This document shows, piece after piece, positions 17,634-28,265 of a stretch of 33,238 nucleotides of DNA (position 1 is the stretch's first letter; every line of letters starts with the position of its first letter). The position numbers and the translations under genes are program-made. This DNA comes from Aeromicrobium sp. CnD17-E (GTDB taxonomy: Bacteria > Actinomycetota > Actinomycetes > Propionibacteriales > Nocardioidaceae), in NCBI RefSeq assembly GCF_024124745.1, contig NZ_JAMXRU010000025.1:1-33238 (forward strand), read 5' to 3'. The notes beneath the pieces are model-generated. The model was not told the origin of the DNA, searched no databases, and saw nothing but the letters and a program-made list of their open reading frames with translations.

Positions 17634-18275
17634 ATGCACGACTACCAGCGCGCGTTCGTCGAGTTCGCGATCGGTCACGACGTCCTGCGCTTCGGCTCGT
17701 TCACGCTGAAGTCCGGCCGCACGTCGCCCTACTTCTTCAACGCCGGCGGCTTCGACACCGGCGCCCGGCTCGCGGGTCTCGGACGCTTCTACGCCGCGGC
17801 GATCACCGAGCGTGCCCCGGCGTTCGACGTCCTGCTCGGCCCCGCCTACAAGGGCATCCCGATCGCGGCGGCCACGGCCGTGCAGCTCGCCGAGGCGCAG
17901 GACCGCGACGTCCCCTGGAGCTTCAACCGCAAGGAGGCGAAGGACCACGGGGAGGGCGGTGTCGTGGTCGGCGCCCCGCTGCGCGGCCGGGTGCTGCTCG
18001 TCGACGACGTCATCACCTCGGGCAAGGCGATCCGCGAGGTCGTGCCGATCGTGGAGGCCGCCGGCGCCGAGCTGGCCGGCATCGTCGTCGCCGTCGACCG
18101 CCAGGAGCGCGGCACGGGCGAGCTGTCGGCGGTCGACGAGGTGCGCCGCGACCTCGGCGTCCCGGTCGAGGCGATCGTGACCTTCGACCACGTCATCGAG
18201 TACCTCGAGGAGTCCGGCCGGCACGCCGAGCACCTGCAGGCGGCCCGGGCGTACCGCGACCAGTACGGCGCGTGA
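17634..18275 (+). CDS. pyrE: Orotate phosphoribosyltransferase
   Basis: De novo pyrimidine synthesis: orotate plus PRPP to OMP. 213 residues, E. coli-type PyrE. Features: [21 protein letters not shown] (19-39, flexible and substrate region), [12 protein letters not shown] (69-80, cis-peptide loop), [13 protein letters not shown] (mobile catalytic loop with Lys/His, about 97-109) and the PRPP-binding motif [13 protein letters not shown] (120-132). It starts 14 nt after the sortase stop, so it may be co-transcribed; AGGAG lies about 12 nt before the ATG. Its TGA overlaps the next gene (GTGA). Confidence 0.95.
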   Translation: MHDYQRAFVEFAIGHDVLRFGSFTLKSGRTSPYFFNAGGFDTGARLAGLGRFYAAAITERAPAFDVLLGPAYKGIPIAAATAVQLAEAQDRDVPWSFNRKEAKDHGEGGVVVGAPLRGRVLLVDDVITSGKAIREVVPIVEAAGAELAGIVVAVDRQERGTGELSAVDEVRRDLGVPVEAIVTFDHVIEYLEESGRHAEHLQAARAYRDQYGA

Positions 18276-18901
18276 GCGAGCAGCACGAGCGCAGCGACGA
18301 GGTCGGCGTCGGCCCCTGGGTGGGACCCGTCCCCGACGACCCACGCCTCGACCCTGCGCTGCTCGCCGACGGCGACCGCCGCAACGTGGTCGACCGCTAC
18401 CGCTACTGGACCGTCGACGCGATCGTCGCCGACCTCGACACCCGACGACACCCGTTGCACGTGGCCGTCGAGAACTGGCAGCACGACTTCAACATCGGCT
18501 CCGTCGTGCGCACGGCGAACGCGTTCAACGTCGCGGCCGTCCACGTCGTCGGCCGGCGTCGGTGGAACCGTCGGGGCGCGATGGTCACCGACCGCTACCT
18601 GCACGTCGAGCACCACGCCGACGCAGCCGACCTCGCCTCCTGGGCGGCGACGCGTGGCCTGCCGCTGCTGGGCGTCGACAACCTGCCCGGTGCGGTGCCG
18701 CTCGAGACGACCTCGCTGCCGCGTGCCTGCGTCCTGCTCTTCGGCCAGGAGGGCCCCGGCCTGAGCGACGCTGCCCGCGAGGCCTGCGCCACCACCCTCT
18801 CCATCGCCCAGTTCGGCTCGACCCGCTCGATCAACGCCGGAGCGGCCGCCGCCATCGCCATGCACGCATGGATCCGTGAGCACGCCGAGGAGTCGCCTTG
18901 A
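18272..18901 (+). CDS. TrmH-family (SPOUT) RNA methyltransferase
   Basis: SAM-dependent 2'-O-methyltransferase of the SpoU/TrmH group with the knotted SPOUT fold, 209 residues. The three SpoU motifs are present: motif 1 [13 protein letters not shown] (73-85), motif 2 [12 protein letters not shown] (154-165), motif 3 [23 protein letters not shown] (178-200, read in two parts: IAQFGSTRS and [13 protein letters not shown]). Whether the target is tRNA or rRNA cannot be told. The start is GTG at 18272, overlapping the pyrE stop by 4 nt. Position after pyrE is common in actinobacteria. The first about 45 residues are an acidic extension. Confidence 0.9.
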   Translation: MSEQHERSDEVGVGPWVGPVPDDPRLDPALLADGDRRNVVDRYRYWTVDAIVADLDTRRHPLHVAVENWQHDFNIGSVVRTANAFNVAAVHVVGRRRWNRRGAMVTDRYLHVEHHADAADLASWAATRGLPLLGVDNLPGAVPLETTSLPRACVLLFGQEGPGLSDAAREACATTLSIAQFGSTRSINAGAAAAIAMHAWIREHAEESP

Positions 18902-19410
18902 CCGCCCCCACCGTCCCGTCCGTCCGCCTCGACGTCGTCGACCCCGACGACCCGCGCGCCCACGCCGCGCTGACGTCGTACCTGGGCGAGGTCGACGCCA
19001 CCCTCGCGGACGGCTACGCGCCGGGGCCCGACGACCTCGACCCCTACCGCGGGCCGACGGGCGTCTTCCTGCTCGCCACGGCCGGGGGCGGCGAGCTCGA
19101 CGGCGAGGTGCTCGGCTGCGGGGCGCTGCGCGACCTCGGCGACGGGTCGGCCGAGGTGAAGCGCATGTGGGTCGACGCGCGGGCGCGCGGCACCGGCCTG
19201 GGGCGTCGGCTGCTGGCCACGCTCGAGGAGCACGCCCGCGCCCTCGGCTACCGCCGCGTTCGGCTCGACACCAACGACCAGCTCGTCGCCGCCCTGACCC
19301 TGTACCGCTCCGCCGGGTACGCGGAGATCGAGCGCTACAACGACAACCCCCACGCCCGGCACTGGTTCGAGAAGGGGTTCGGGACTGCGGACGACGCGGA
19401 CCGACTTTAG
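18898..19410 (+). CDS. GNAT-family N-acetyltransferase
   Basis: 170-residue GNAT fold protein. The acetyl-CoA site is visible as VKRMWVDARARGTGLGRRLL (about 90-110; motif A R/QxxGxG/A), followed by EHARALGYRRVRLDTNDQ and ALTLYRSAGYAEIERYNDNP (motif B). The substrate is unknown. The start is TTG at 18898, an unusual codon supported by GAGGAG upstream, the TTGA overlap with the previous stop, and absence of a better in-frame start. It is the last gene of the pyrE-trmH-gnat run. Its TAG stop forms part of the -10 box of the next gene. Confidence 0.85.
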   Translation: MTAPTVPSVRLDVVDPDDPRAHAALTSYLGEVDATLADGYAPGPDDLDPYRGPTGVFLLATAGGGELDGEVLGCGALRDLGDGSAEVKRMWVDARARGTGLGRRLLATLEEHARALGYRRVRLDTNDQLVAALTLYRSAGYAEIERYNDNPHARHWFEKGFGTADDADRL

Positions 19411-19413
19411 GCT
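19408..19413 (+). promoter_or_regulatory. -10 box for the FAD oxidoreductase gene (leaderless)
   Basis: TAGGCT, whose first three bases are the stop codon of the GNAT gene, 6 nt before the ATG at 19420. No -35 and no Shine-Dalgarno are seen. Same spacing as at the marR and DUF4177 genes. Confidence 0.45.
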
Positions 19414-19419
19414 CGAGCC

Positions 19420-20796
19420 ATGACTCGCGTCGTCGTCGTCGGGGGTGACGCGGCCGGGATGACCGGCGCCTCCGCCGTCCACCGCCTCCTCCCGGACGTC
19501 GAGGTCGTCGTCCTCGAGCGGGGCCACCACACGTCCTACTCCGCGTGCGGCGTGCCCTACTGGGTGGCCGGCGAGATCGACGGGCCGGACGGCCTCGTGG
19601 CCCGCTCGCCCGAGGAGCACCGCGAGCGCGGCATCGACGTGCGCCTCGGCAGCGAGGTGGTGGCGGTCGACGTCGACGCCCACGAGGTGCGCTACCGCGA
19701 CCTGGCGGGCGAGCACACGCTCGGCTACGACCGCCTGCTCGTCGCGACGGGGGCCGGCTCGATCCGGCCGGACCTCCCGGGCGTCCACGCGCCCGGCGTC
19801 ATGAGCGTCAAGGACCTCGTCGACGGCCAGCAGGTCATCGACCGCATCCACGCCGGCGCCCGGCGGGCCGTCGTCGTCGGCAGCGGCTACATCGGCATCG
19901 AGATGGCCGAGGCCTGCCTGGCACGAGGACTCGACGTGACGGTCGTCGAGCGCGAGTCGACACCTCTGCCCATCGTCGAGGACGAGATCGGCGAGGTCAT
20001 CGCCGACGCGATGCGCGAGAAGGGTGCGCACATGGTCACCGAGGCCGCGGTCACCGGCTTCGACGTCGGCGACGACGGTGCGGTGACCGCCGTGCGCACC
20101 GACGAGGACACGTTCGCGGCCGACCTCGTCGTGGCGGCCTTCGGCGTCGTCCCCCGCAGCGAGCTGCTCGCCGACGTCGCCGACCTCGGCACGAAGGACG
20201 GCATCGTCACCGACGACCAGCAGCGCGTGCTCGCGCCCGACGGCTCGCTCGTCGCCGACGTGTGGTCGGCGGGTGACTGCGTCGTCACCCACGACCGGCT
20301 CACGTCGTCCCTGATCCACCTGCCCCTCGGCACGCACGCGAACAAGCAGGGCATGGTCGCCGGCGAGTCGATCGCCGCGTCGCTCGGTGCGGACTGGTCG
20401 GGGCGGACCTTCCCCGGCGTCGTGCAGACCGCCATCACCAAGTTCTGCGACCTCGAGATCGCCCGCGCCGGCCTCGGCCGCGCCCAGGCCGACGACGCGG
20501 GCCTGGACACCGTGAGCGCCGACGTCGAGACGACGACCGTCGCCGGCTACTACCCCGGCGCGGAGCCGATGACCCTCTGGGGCCTCGCCGAGCGCGGCAC
20601 CCGGCGGCTGCTCGGCGTGCAGCTCGTCGGTCGCGGGGGAGCGGTGCGCATCGACACCGCCGCGATGGCCCTCTGGTCGGGGATGACCGTCGACGAGCTC
20701 GTCATGACCGACCTGTCGTACGCGCCGCCGTTCTCGTCGGTGTGGAGCCAGGTGCAGGTCCTCGCCCGTGCGCTCGTGAAGCAGCTCGACCAGTAG
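19420..20796 (+). CDS. FAD-dependent pyridine nucleotide-disulfide oxidoreductase, CoA-disulfide reductase/NADH oxidase-like
   Basis: 458 residues in the group of CoA-disulfide reductases and NADH oxidases with a single active-site cysteine. Domains: FAD-binding VVVVGGDAAGM (4-14), a redox Cys at 43 in TSYSACGVPYW, NAD(P)H-binding AVVVGSGYIGIEMAEA (150-165), a second FAD segment VWSAGDC, and the C-terminal dimerisation domain (about 340-458). The lone Cys at this position fits CoADR/Nox/Npr proteins; which substrate is used (CoA disulfide, polysulfide, O2 or peroxide) cannot be settled. The GGDAAGM motif is typical of actinobacterial members. Confidence 0.88.
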   Translation: MTRVVVVGGDAAGMTGASAVHRLLPDVEVVVLERGHHTSYSACGVPYWVAGEIDGPDGLVARSPEEHRERGIDVRLGSEVVAVDVDAHEVRYRDLAGEHTLGYDRLLVATGAGSIRPDLPGVHAPGVMSVKDLVDGQQVIDRIHAGARRAVVVGSGYIGIEMAEACLARGLDVTVVERESTPLPIVEDEIGEVIADAMREKGAHMVTEAAVTGFDVGDDGAVTAVRTDEDTFAADLVVAAFGVVPRSELLADVADLGTKDGIVTDDQQRVLAPDGSLVADVWSAGDCVVTHDRLTSSLIHLPLGTHANKQGMVAGESIAASLGADWSGRTFPGVVQTAITKFCDLEIARAGLGRAQADDAGLDTVSADVETTTVAGYYPGAEPMTLWGLAERGTRRLLGVQLVGRGGAVRIDTAAMALWSGMTVDELVMTDLSYAPPFSSVWSQVQVLARALVKQLDQ

Positions 20797-20837
20797 GCTG
20801 GGCGCACCGCCGTCCGGCCGCCCTGCAAGGAGACTCC

Positions 20838-21857
20838 ATGCCCGTCGCCACCCCCGAGACCTACGCCGCGATGCTCGACAAGGCCAAGAGCGAGTCGTTC
20901 GCCTTCCCGGCCATCAACGTGTCGTCGTCGCAGACGCTCAACGCCGCCCTCGCCGGCTTCGCCGAGGCCGAGTCCGACGGCATCATCCAGGTCTCCACCG
21001 GCGGCGCCGACTACTTCTCGGGCCCCACGGTCAAGAACATGGTCTCCGGCTCGCTCGGGTTCGCGGCGTTCGCGCACGAGGTCGCCAAGAAGTACCCGAT
21101 CAATGTCGCCCTGCACACCGACCACTGCCCGAAGGACAAGCTCGACGGCTTCGTCCGCCCGCTCATCGAGGCCTCCACGGAGCGCGTGAAGGGCGGCGGC
21201 CTGCCGTACTTCCAGTCGCACATGTGGGACGGCTCGGCCGTGCCGCTCGACGAGAACCTCGTCATCGCGCAGGAGCTGCTCGCCAAGGCCGCTGCCGCGC
21301 ACATCATCCTCGAGGTCGAGATCGGTGTCGTCGGCGGCGAGGAGGACGGCGTCGAGGGCGGGATGGGCGAGCACCTCTACACGACCCCCGAGGACGCCCT
21401 GGCCACGGTCGAGGCGCTCGGCCTCGGCGAGAAGGGCCGCTACCTGACCGCGCTCACGTTCGGCAACGTGCACGGCGTGTACAAGCCCGGCAACGTCAAG
21501 CTGCGCCCCGAGGTGCTGAAGGCCGCGCAGGAGGCCGTCGCCGCCAAGTACGGCAAGGAGGACGCGTTCGACTTCGTCTTCCACGGCGGCTCCGGCTCCC
21601 TGCCCGAGGAGATCTCCGCCGCCGTCGACTACGGCGTCGTCAAGATGAACGTCGACACCGACACCCAGTACGCGTTCACGCGCCCCGTCGCCGACCACAT
21701 GTTCAGCAACTACGACGGCGTGCTCAAGGTCGACGGCGAGGTCGGCAACAAGAAGGCCTACGACCCGCGCGCCTGGGGCAAGGCCGCCGAGGCCGGCATG
21801 GCCGCCCGCGTCGTCGAGGCCTGCCAGGACCTCCGCTCCGCCGGCACCACCCTCTGA
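20838..21857 (+). CDS. fba: Class II fructose-bisphosphate aldolase
   Basis: Zinc-dependent glycolytic/gluconeogenic aldolase: fructose 1,6-bisphosphate to DHAP plus glyceraldehyde 3-phosphate. 339 residues, as in mycobacterial Fba. D95 and H96 (ALHTDHCPKDKL, catalytic Asp and zinc His), the EVEIGVVGGEEDGVEGG loop, H212 (GNVHGVYKPG) and H249 (VFHGGSGS) complete the zinc and phosphate site. ATG 20838 has AAGGAG upstream. A TAGGCT box overlapping the preceding stop (20794-20799) is a candidate -10, giving a leader of about 30 nt. A perfect terminator follows. Confidence 0.96.
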   Translation: MPVATPETYAAMLDKAKSESFAFPAINVSSSQTLNAALAGFAEAESDGIIQVSTGGADYFSGPTVKNMVSGSLGFAAFAHEVAKKYPINVALHTDHCPKDKLDGFVRPLIEASTERVKGGGLPYFQSHMWDGSAVPLDENLVIAQELLAKAAAAHIILEVEIGVVGGEEDGVEGGMGEHLYTTPEDALATVEALGLGEKGRYLTALTFGNVHGVYKPGNVKLRPEVLKAAQEAVAAKYGKEDAFDFVFHGGSGSLPEEISAAVDYGVVKMNVDTDTQYAFTRPVADHMFSNYDGVLKVDGEVGNKKAYDPRAWGKAAEAGMAARVVEACQDLRSAGTTL

Positions 21858-21867
21858 CCCACCCCGC

Positions 21868-21904
21868 ACCGCAGCCCCGACCTCGCCGAGGTCGGGGCTG
21901 CGGT
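21868..21904 (+). terminator. fba terminator
   Basis: Perfect 17-bp stem (21868-21884 with 21888-21904), 3-nt loop GCC, 10 nt after the fba stop; no T-tract. Confidence 0.88.
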
Positions 21905-21976
21905 ACGTCGGGGGGGCGCCGCCGCAGGACGTCCGGACTTGCTGGTGCGCTGCCTCGGCTGGCGCTGGGGGTGGCC

Positions 21977-22403
21977 TCCGCAAGGGCCTCGACCGGGCGG
22001 CTGGGCGGGCCCGTGGGCTGGGTCCTCGGGCTGTGGCCCGCGCTGTGGACGCAGGATTCGGCGTTCGTGTGCGGGAGGGCCAAGGCTTCTGCGATTGCTC
22101 CGGGATCCCGTAGCAGTCGCAGAAGCATCCGGGCTTCAGCGCACGAAGGGAGAATCGTAGGTGCGCTCGGGGTGGGGTGGGCAGCGCTTCTCCCTTCTCG
22201 TGGCACGGTCCACGAGAAGGGAGAAGCACTGCCCCGTCCGACCCGCTCAGCGGTGGATCCACCACCTGAAGGGCGCTCAGAAGGTGGCAGATCCACCGAT
22301 GGGACGCGCCAACGCAGGTTCCTGCGTCCACCCCAGCACAAACCGGCAGCCCGAGACCCCAGACCAGCGCGGTCGCCAGCCGCCCGGTCGAGGCCCTTGC
22401 GGA
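21977..22403. repeat. 427-bp nested palindromic element with four internal hairpins
   Basis: Outer arms: 28 bp perfect (21977-22004 with 22376-22403). The stem continues inward with pairs 22014-22022/22358-22366 (one mismatch), 22025-22033/22347-22355 (9 bp), 22045-22056/22320-22331 (12 bp, GTGGACGCAGGA) and 22061-22065/22311-22315. Between the arms stand four hairpins: 22085-22099/22112-22126 (15 bp, one mismatch, with palindrome CGGGATCCCG in its loop), 22139-22144/22161-22166, 22186-22203/22210-22227 (18 bp perfect) and 22251-22267/22282-22298 (14 of 17). Frames are open here on both strands but show no conserved protein, so I treat it as non-coding: a dispersed repeat, a non-autonomous mobile element or a structured RNA. 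Confidence 0.85.
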
Positions 22404-22565
22404 ACCCGCCGCCACGACGAGCCGCGCCGACGCAGCCCCACCCGAGAGGGAAACCGCACCGACGCAGCCGCGGCCGAGCGCTCAGCCAGCCCGAGGCGCC
22501 CGCAGCCCACCCCCACCACAGCCCGAGCCCACCAGCACGACGACGGCGACCGCGCACCCCGGAAT
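22404..22565. other. C-rich intergenic stretch, no gene seen
   Basis: Between the palindromic element and the rpsL promoter. The plus strand is strongly C-rich, with short direct repeats (CCGACGCAGCC at about 22427-22437 and 22459-22469). No credible ORF, hairpin or promoter was found. Confidence 0.5.
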
Positions 22566-22594
22566 TTGCCCGGGCTGGTGCCGGGAGGTACTGT
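22566..22594 (+). promoter_or_regulatory. Promoter of the rpsL-rpsG-fusA operon
   Basis: -35 TTGCCC (22566-22571), 17-nt spacer, -10 TACTGT (22589-22594). Predicted start near 22601 gives a leader of about 110 nt that begins with a 6-bp hairpin CCTGGA/TCCAGG (22606-22620). The best sigma-70-type promoter in the window. Confidence 0.75.
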
Positions 22595-22710
22595 TGAGTG
22601 CTGTGCCTGGATTGTCCAGGACGCTGCGCGCATCCCGCCACCTCGCACCAGTTCCGGCGGCGAGTGCAGCACGACTCAGAGTCCTTCTCGCCTGAAGAAA
22701 GAAGTTCGTA

Positions 22711-23085
22711 GTGCCCACGATCAACCAGTTGGTCCGCAAGGGTCGCCAGAGCAAGGTGACCAAGACCAGCACGCCGGCCCTCAAGGGCTCGCCGCAGCGC
22801 CGCGGTGTGTGCACCCGCGTGTACACCACCACGCCGAAGAAGCCGAACTCCGCGCTGCGCAAGGTTGCTCGCGTGCGCCTGTCCTCGGGCACCGAGGTCA
22901 CGGCCTACATCCCCGGTGAGGGTCACAACCTCCAGGAGCACTCCATCGTGCTCGTGCGTGGTGGTCGTGTGAAGGACCTCCCGGGTGTGCGCTACAAGAT
23001 CGTCCGCGGCTCCCTCGACACCCAGGGTGTCAAGGGCCGCAAGCAGGCTCGCAGCCGTTACGGCGCGAAGAAGGAGAAGAGCTGA
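22711..23085 (+). CDS. rpsL: 30S ribosomal protein S12
   Basis: Decoding-centre protein of the small subunit, 124 residues, standard length. The [16 protein letters not shown] and [13 protein letters not shown] segments are diagnostic. K43 and K88 (in [10 protein letters not shown]), the usual sites of streptomycin-resistance changes, are both the sensitive-type lysine. The start is GTG at 22711 behind GAAGAAAGAAG. Its stop shares one base with the rpsG start (TGATG). First gene of the str operon. Confidence 0.98.
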   Translation: MPTINQLVRKGRQSKVTKTSTPALKGSPQRRGVCTRVYTTTPKKPNSALRKVARVRLSSGTEVTAYIPGEGHNLQEHSIVLVRGGRVKDLPGVRYKIVRGSLDTQGVKGRKQARSRYGAKKEKS

Positions 23086-23555
23086 TGCCTCGCAAGGGCC
23101 CCGCGCCGAAGCGGATTCCCGAGACCGACCCGGTCTACAACAACCAGCTCGTCACGCAGCTGATCAACAAGATCCTCGTGGACGGCAAGAAGCAGACCGC
23201 GCAGCGCATCGTCTACACCGCGCTCGAGGGCACCCGCGACAAGTCCGGCACCGACCCGGTCGTCACGCTCAAGCGTGCGCTCGACAACGTCAAGCCGGCC
23301 CTGGAGGTCAAGTCCCGTCGTGTCGGCGGTGCGACCTACCAGGTCCCGATCGAGGTGCGCCCCGCGCGTCAGACCACCCTCGCGCTGCGCTGGCTGGTCA
23401 AGTACGCCGGCGAGCGTCGCGAGAAGACCATGGCCGAGCGCCTCATGAACGAGCTCCTCGACGCCAGCAACGGCCTCGGCGGCAGCGTCAAGAAGCGCGA
23501 GGACACGCACAAGATGGCCGAGGCCAACCGCGCCTTCGCCCACTACCGCTGGTGA
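23085..23555 (+). CDS. rpsG: 30S ribosomal protein S7
   Basis: Primary 16S-binding protein that organises the 30S head; 156 residues, standard for bacteria. Recognised by [10 protein letters not shown] at the start, [38 protein letters not shown] and the C-terminal [20 protein letters not shown]. The ATG overlaps the rpsL stop by one base; AAGGAG lies 10 nt upstream within rpsL. In E. coli S7 represses its own operon through the rpsL-rpsG junction; the 1-nt overlap here leaves no such spacer. Confidence 0.98.
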   Translation: MPRKGPAPKRIPETDPVYNNQLVTQLINKILVDGKKQTAQRIVYTALEGTRDKSGTDPVVTLKRALDNVKPALEVKSRRVGGATYQVPIEVRPARQTTLALRWLVKYAGERREKTMAERLMNELLDASNGLGGSVKKREDTHKMAEANRAFAHYRW

Positions 23556-23599
23556 TTCCAGCAGCATCCATCTTCGACGTAAGGAACTGGTAGCTCACC

Positions 23600-25711
<2,112 letters not shown>

Positions 25712-25819
25712 CCAACGGCGTCATCGGTAAGGTGGCCTAGGTCTCCCAGCGGGACCCGACGGCTTTCAGACCCAGCACCACATCAGACAGCGCAACACTC
25801 AACCCAGGAGGAGCCCACA

Positions 25820-27013
25820 GTGGCTAAGGCGAAGTTCGAGCGGACCAAGCCGCACATGAACATCGGCACCATCGGTCACATCGACCACGGTAAGACGACG
25901 CTCACGGCGGCGATCACCAAGGTGCTGCACGACAAGTACCCCGACCTGAACGAGGCCTCGGCCTTCGACCAGATCGACAAGGCTCCCGAGGAGCGTCAGC
26001 GCGGCATCACGATCTCGATCGCGCACGTGGAGTACCAGACGGAGAACCGTCACTACGCCCACGTCGACTGCCCCGGCCACGCCGACTACGTGAAGAACAT
26101 GATCACGGGTGCGGCGCAGATGGACGGCGCGATCCTCGTGGTCGCCGCCACCGACGGCCCCATGCCGCAGACGCGTGAGCACGTCCTCCTGGCCCGCCAG
26201 GTCGGCGTCCCGGCCATGGTCGTCGCGCTCAACAAGTGCGACATGGTCGACGACGAGGAGATCCTGGAGCTCGTCGAGCTCGAGGTCCGTGAGCTGCTCT
26301 CCGACCAGGAGTTCGACGGCGACAACGTCCCCGTCGTGAAGGTCGCGGCCCACCCCGCGCTGCAGGGTGACGCCAAGTGGGGCGAGTCGATCCTCGAGCT
26401 CATGAACGCGGTCGACGAGTACATCCCGCTGCCCCCGCGTGAGACGGACAAGCCGTTCCTCATGCCGGTCGAGGACGTCTTCACGATCACCGGTCGTGGC
26501 ACCGTCATCACCGGTCGTATCGAGCGCGGCATCATCAAGGTCAACGAGACCGTCGACATCGTCGGCATCCGTGAGACCAAGCAGACCACGACGGTCACCG
26601 GCATCGAGATGTTCCGCAAGCTCCTCGACGAGGGCCAGGCGGGCGAGAACGTCGGCCTCCTGCTCCGTGGTACGAAGCGCGAGGACGTCGAGCGCGGCAT
26701 GGTCATCATCGCCCCCGGCTCGACCACCCCGCACACGGAGTTCGAGGGCCAGGTCTACATCCTGTCCAAGGAGGAGGGTGGCCGTCACACGCCGTTCTTC
26801 AACAACTACCGTCCGCAGTTCTACTTCCGGACCACGGACGTCACCGGCGTCGTCACGCTGCCCGAGGGCACCGAGATGGTCATGCCCGGCGACAACACCG
26901 AGATGAGCGTCCAGCTCATCCAGCCGATCGCCATGGAGGAGGGCCTGCGCTTCGCCATCCGCGAGGGCGGCCGTACCGTCGGCGCCGGCCGTGTCACCAA
27001 GATCAACAAGTGA
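25820..27013 (+). CDS. tuf: Elongation factor Tu
   Basis: GTPase that delivers aminoacyl-tRNA, 397 residues, standard length. G1 GHIDHGKTT (19-27), G2 [16 protein letters not shown]3 [21 protein letters not shown]4 NKCD; domains II and III are complete, with [13 protein letters not shown] and [12 protein letters not shown] at the end. The start is GTG at 25820 with AGGAGG 7-8 nt upstream. The 108-nt gap from fusA may hold a separate weak promoter (TAAGGT at 25728-25733, no good -35). It ends in an intrinsic terminator with a UUCG loop. Confidence 0.98.
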   Translation: MAKAKFERTKPHMNIGTIGHIDHGKTTLTAAITKVLHDKYPDLNEASAFDQIDKAPEERQRGITISIAHVEYQTENRHYAHVDCPGHADYVKNMITGAAQMDGAILVVAATDGPMPQTREHVLLARQVGVPAMVVALNKCDMVDDEEILELVELEVRELLSDQEFDGDNVPVVKVAAHPALQGDAKWGESILELMNAVDEYIPLPPRETDKPFLMPVEDVFTITGRGTVITGRIERGIIKVNETVDIVGIRETKQTTTVTGIEMFRKLLDEGQAGENVGLLLRGTKREDVERGMVIIAPGSTTPHTEFEGQVYILSKEEGGRHTPFFNNYRPQFYFRTTDVTGVVTLPEGTEMVMPGDNTEMSVQLIQPIAMEEGLRFAIREGGRTVGAGRVTKINK

Positions 27014-27041
27014 TCTGACGACACACCAGCACTGCTGAGCG

Positions 27042-27073
27042 AAGCCCCTCGGACCTTCGGGTCCGAGGGGCTT
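27042..27073 (+). terminator. Terminator of the str operon
   Basis: Perfect 14-bp stem AAGCCCCTCGGACC/GGTCCGAGGGGCTT (27042-27055 and 27060-27073) closed by the very stable TTCG tetraloop, 28 nt after the tuf stop. Confidence 0.92.
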
Positions 27074-27083
27074 CGTCGTGTTC

Positions 27084-27156
27084 TGCGGTTTACCACGGGA
27101 CCGTGGTGAACGTCGTCCTCCCGCGGCATGCTTGCCGCGGGAGGACGACCTTTGCC
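27084..27156 (+). repeat. Dispersed palindromic element, left copy (P-H), framing the AbiEi-like gene
   Basis: P: GGTTTACCACGG (27087-27098), GA, CCGTGGTGAAC (27101-27111), one mismatch. H: perfect 17-bp arms GTCGTCCTCCCGCGGCA/TGCCGCGGGAGGACGAC (27112-27128, 27133-27149), loop TGCT. The 73-bp unit is the inverted counterpart of 28266-28338 with 66 of 73 positions identical. It starts 10 nt after the tuf terminator stem. Confidence 0.92.
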
Positions 27157-27266
27157 CAGGGAAGCGTGTCCACAGGCCTGCCTCGGACCAGCGCCTCGCC
27201 CCGCGTTCGTGCACAGGCCGGCGTCGGGTGCTGTCCTGACGTGGCCAGGTCGACGAGTGTCGAACC

Positions 27267-28238
27267 ATGCTCGACGACCTCGTGACCATCGCGACCGCTC
27301 AGGGTGGGTACCTGTTCCGGCACCAGCTGAACGCTTCAGGTGTCTCCGACGCCCAGATCCGGCAGGCCTGCGCGAGCCGTCTCCTCGCACGGGTGCGGCA
27401 CGGCACCTACGTCCCCTACGACCTCTGGCAGCTCGCGGACGCTGTCGAGAGGCATGCCATCGTCGCCAAGGCGGTGCTCGACAAGCTCGGACCGACCGTC
27501 GCCGCGTCCCACGTGACGGCCGCCGTCCTCCACGGGCTCGACGTCTGGAACGTGGACCTCGAACTCGTCCACCTGACGCGCGTCGACGGGGGAGGCGGGC
27601 GACGGGAGGCCGGTGTGGTGTTCCACGAGAACCGGCTCGAGGACGCCGACGTCGTGGAGGTCGACGGCCGGCTGGTCACGGCTCCGACGCGCACCGTGCT
27701 CGAGTGCGCCTGCACGGTCGGCATCGAGGAGGGCATGGTGATCGCGTCGAGCGGACTCCGCTCGGCCGTCGTCGACGTCGAGCTCGAGCCGCGTCTGGAG
27801 GAGATCGGGCACTGGCCGGGTGCCCGGCACGCTCGGCTGTCGTTGCGGATGAGCGACGGGCGCGCCGAGACGGTGGGCGAGGTGCGCTCGTTGTACCTCA
27901 TGTGGCGCTTCGACCTGCCGCGCCCCGAGCTGCAGCGCACGCTGGTCCTGAGGGACGGTCGCTCGGCGCGGCTCGACTTCCTGTGGGAGGAGAGTCGGCA
28001 CTGCGGCGAGTTCGACGGGATGGTCAAGCTCGGCAGGCTCAACCCGTTCGGGGACGGCGACGTGCGCGCGCTCGTCCAGGAGAAGCAGCGCGAGGACGCC
28101 GTGAGGGACAGGCGGTGGGGCATGTCGAGGTGGGGATGGGTCGACCTGGGTCCGGCCCGACGCGCGGCGACCGCGCGCATGATCCTCGAGGGTCTCGCGC
28201 AGTCGAGACGGCTCTACGTGCCTCTCGCCACCCGCTGA
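27267..28238 (+). CDS. Orphan AbiEi-family protein with PD-(D/E)xK-like C-terminal part
   Basis: 323 residues. The N-terminal half matches the actinobacterial AbiEi-like proteins: a winged-helix start ([21 protein letters not shown], read as [10 protein letters not shown] then [11 protein letters not shown]), [28 protein letters not shown] and [15 protein letters not shown]. The C-terminal part (about 195-300) has the layout of the DUF559/Vsr-like nuclease fold: [28 protein letters not shown] (D237), GEFDGMVK (E248, K254) and a late RWGWVDLG. AbiEi proteins are antitoxins of type IV systems, but no AbiEii nucleotidyltransferase toxin gene is present. Function unknown: a solo DNA-binding or DNA-cutting protein is possible. 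The ATG at 27267 lacks a strong ribosome-binding site. Framed by inverted palindromic repeats and alien to the ribosomal neighbourhood. Confidence 0.8.
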   Translation: MLDDLVTIATAQGGYLFRHQLNASGVSDAQIRQACASRLLARVRHGTYVPYDLWQLADAVERHAIVAKAVLDKLGPTVAASHVTAAVLHGLDVWNVDLELVHLTRVDGGGGRREAGVVFHENRLEDADVVEVDGRLVTAPTRTVLECACTVGIEEGMVIASSGLRSAVVDVELEPRLEEIGHWPGARHARLSLRMSDGRAETVGEVRSLYLMWRFDLPRPELQRTLVLRDGRSARLDFLWEESRHCGEFDGMVKLGRLNPFGDGDVRALVQEKQREDAVRDRRWGMSRWGWVDLGPARRAATARMILEGLAQSRRLYVPLATR

Positions 28239-28265
28239 GCGACGGCGCGAGCGCCCACTTCCCGC

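Noticed and set aside
21724-22941. Long open frames on both strands across the 427-bp palindrome
   Set aside because: They extend into fba and rpsL and translate the palindrome arms; no conserved domain or ribosome-binding site. The DNA symmetry explains similar peptides on both strands.
22711-23085. Streptomycin-resistance change in rpsL
   Set aside because: K43 and K88 are both the normal lysine.
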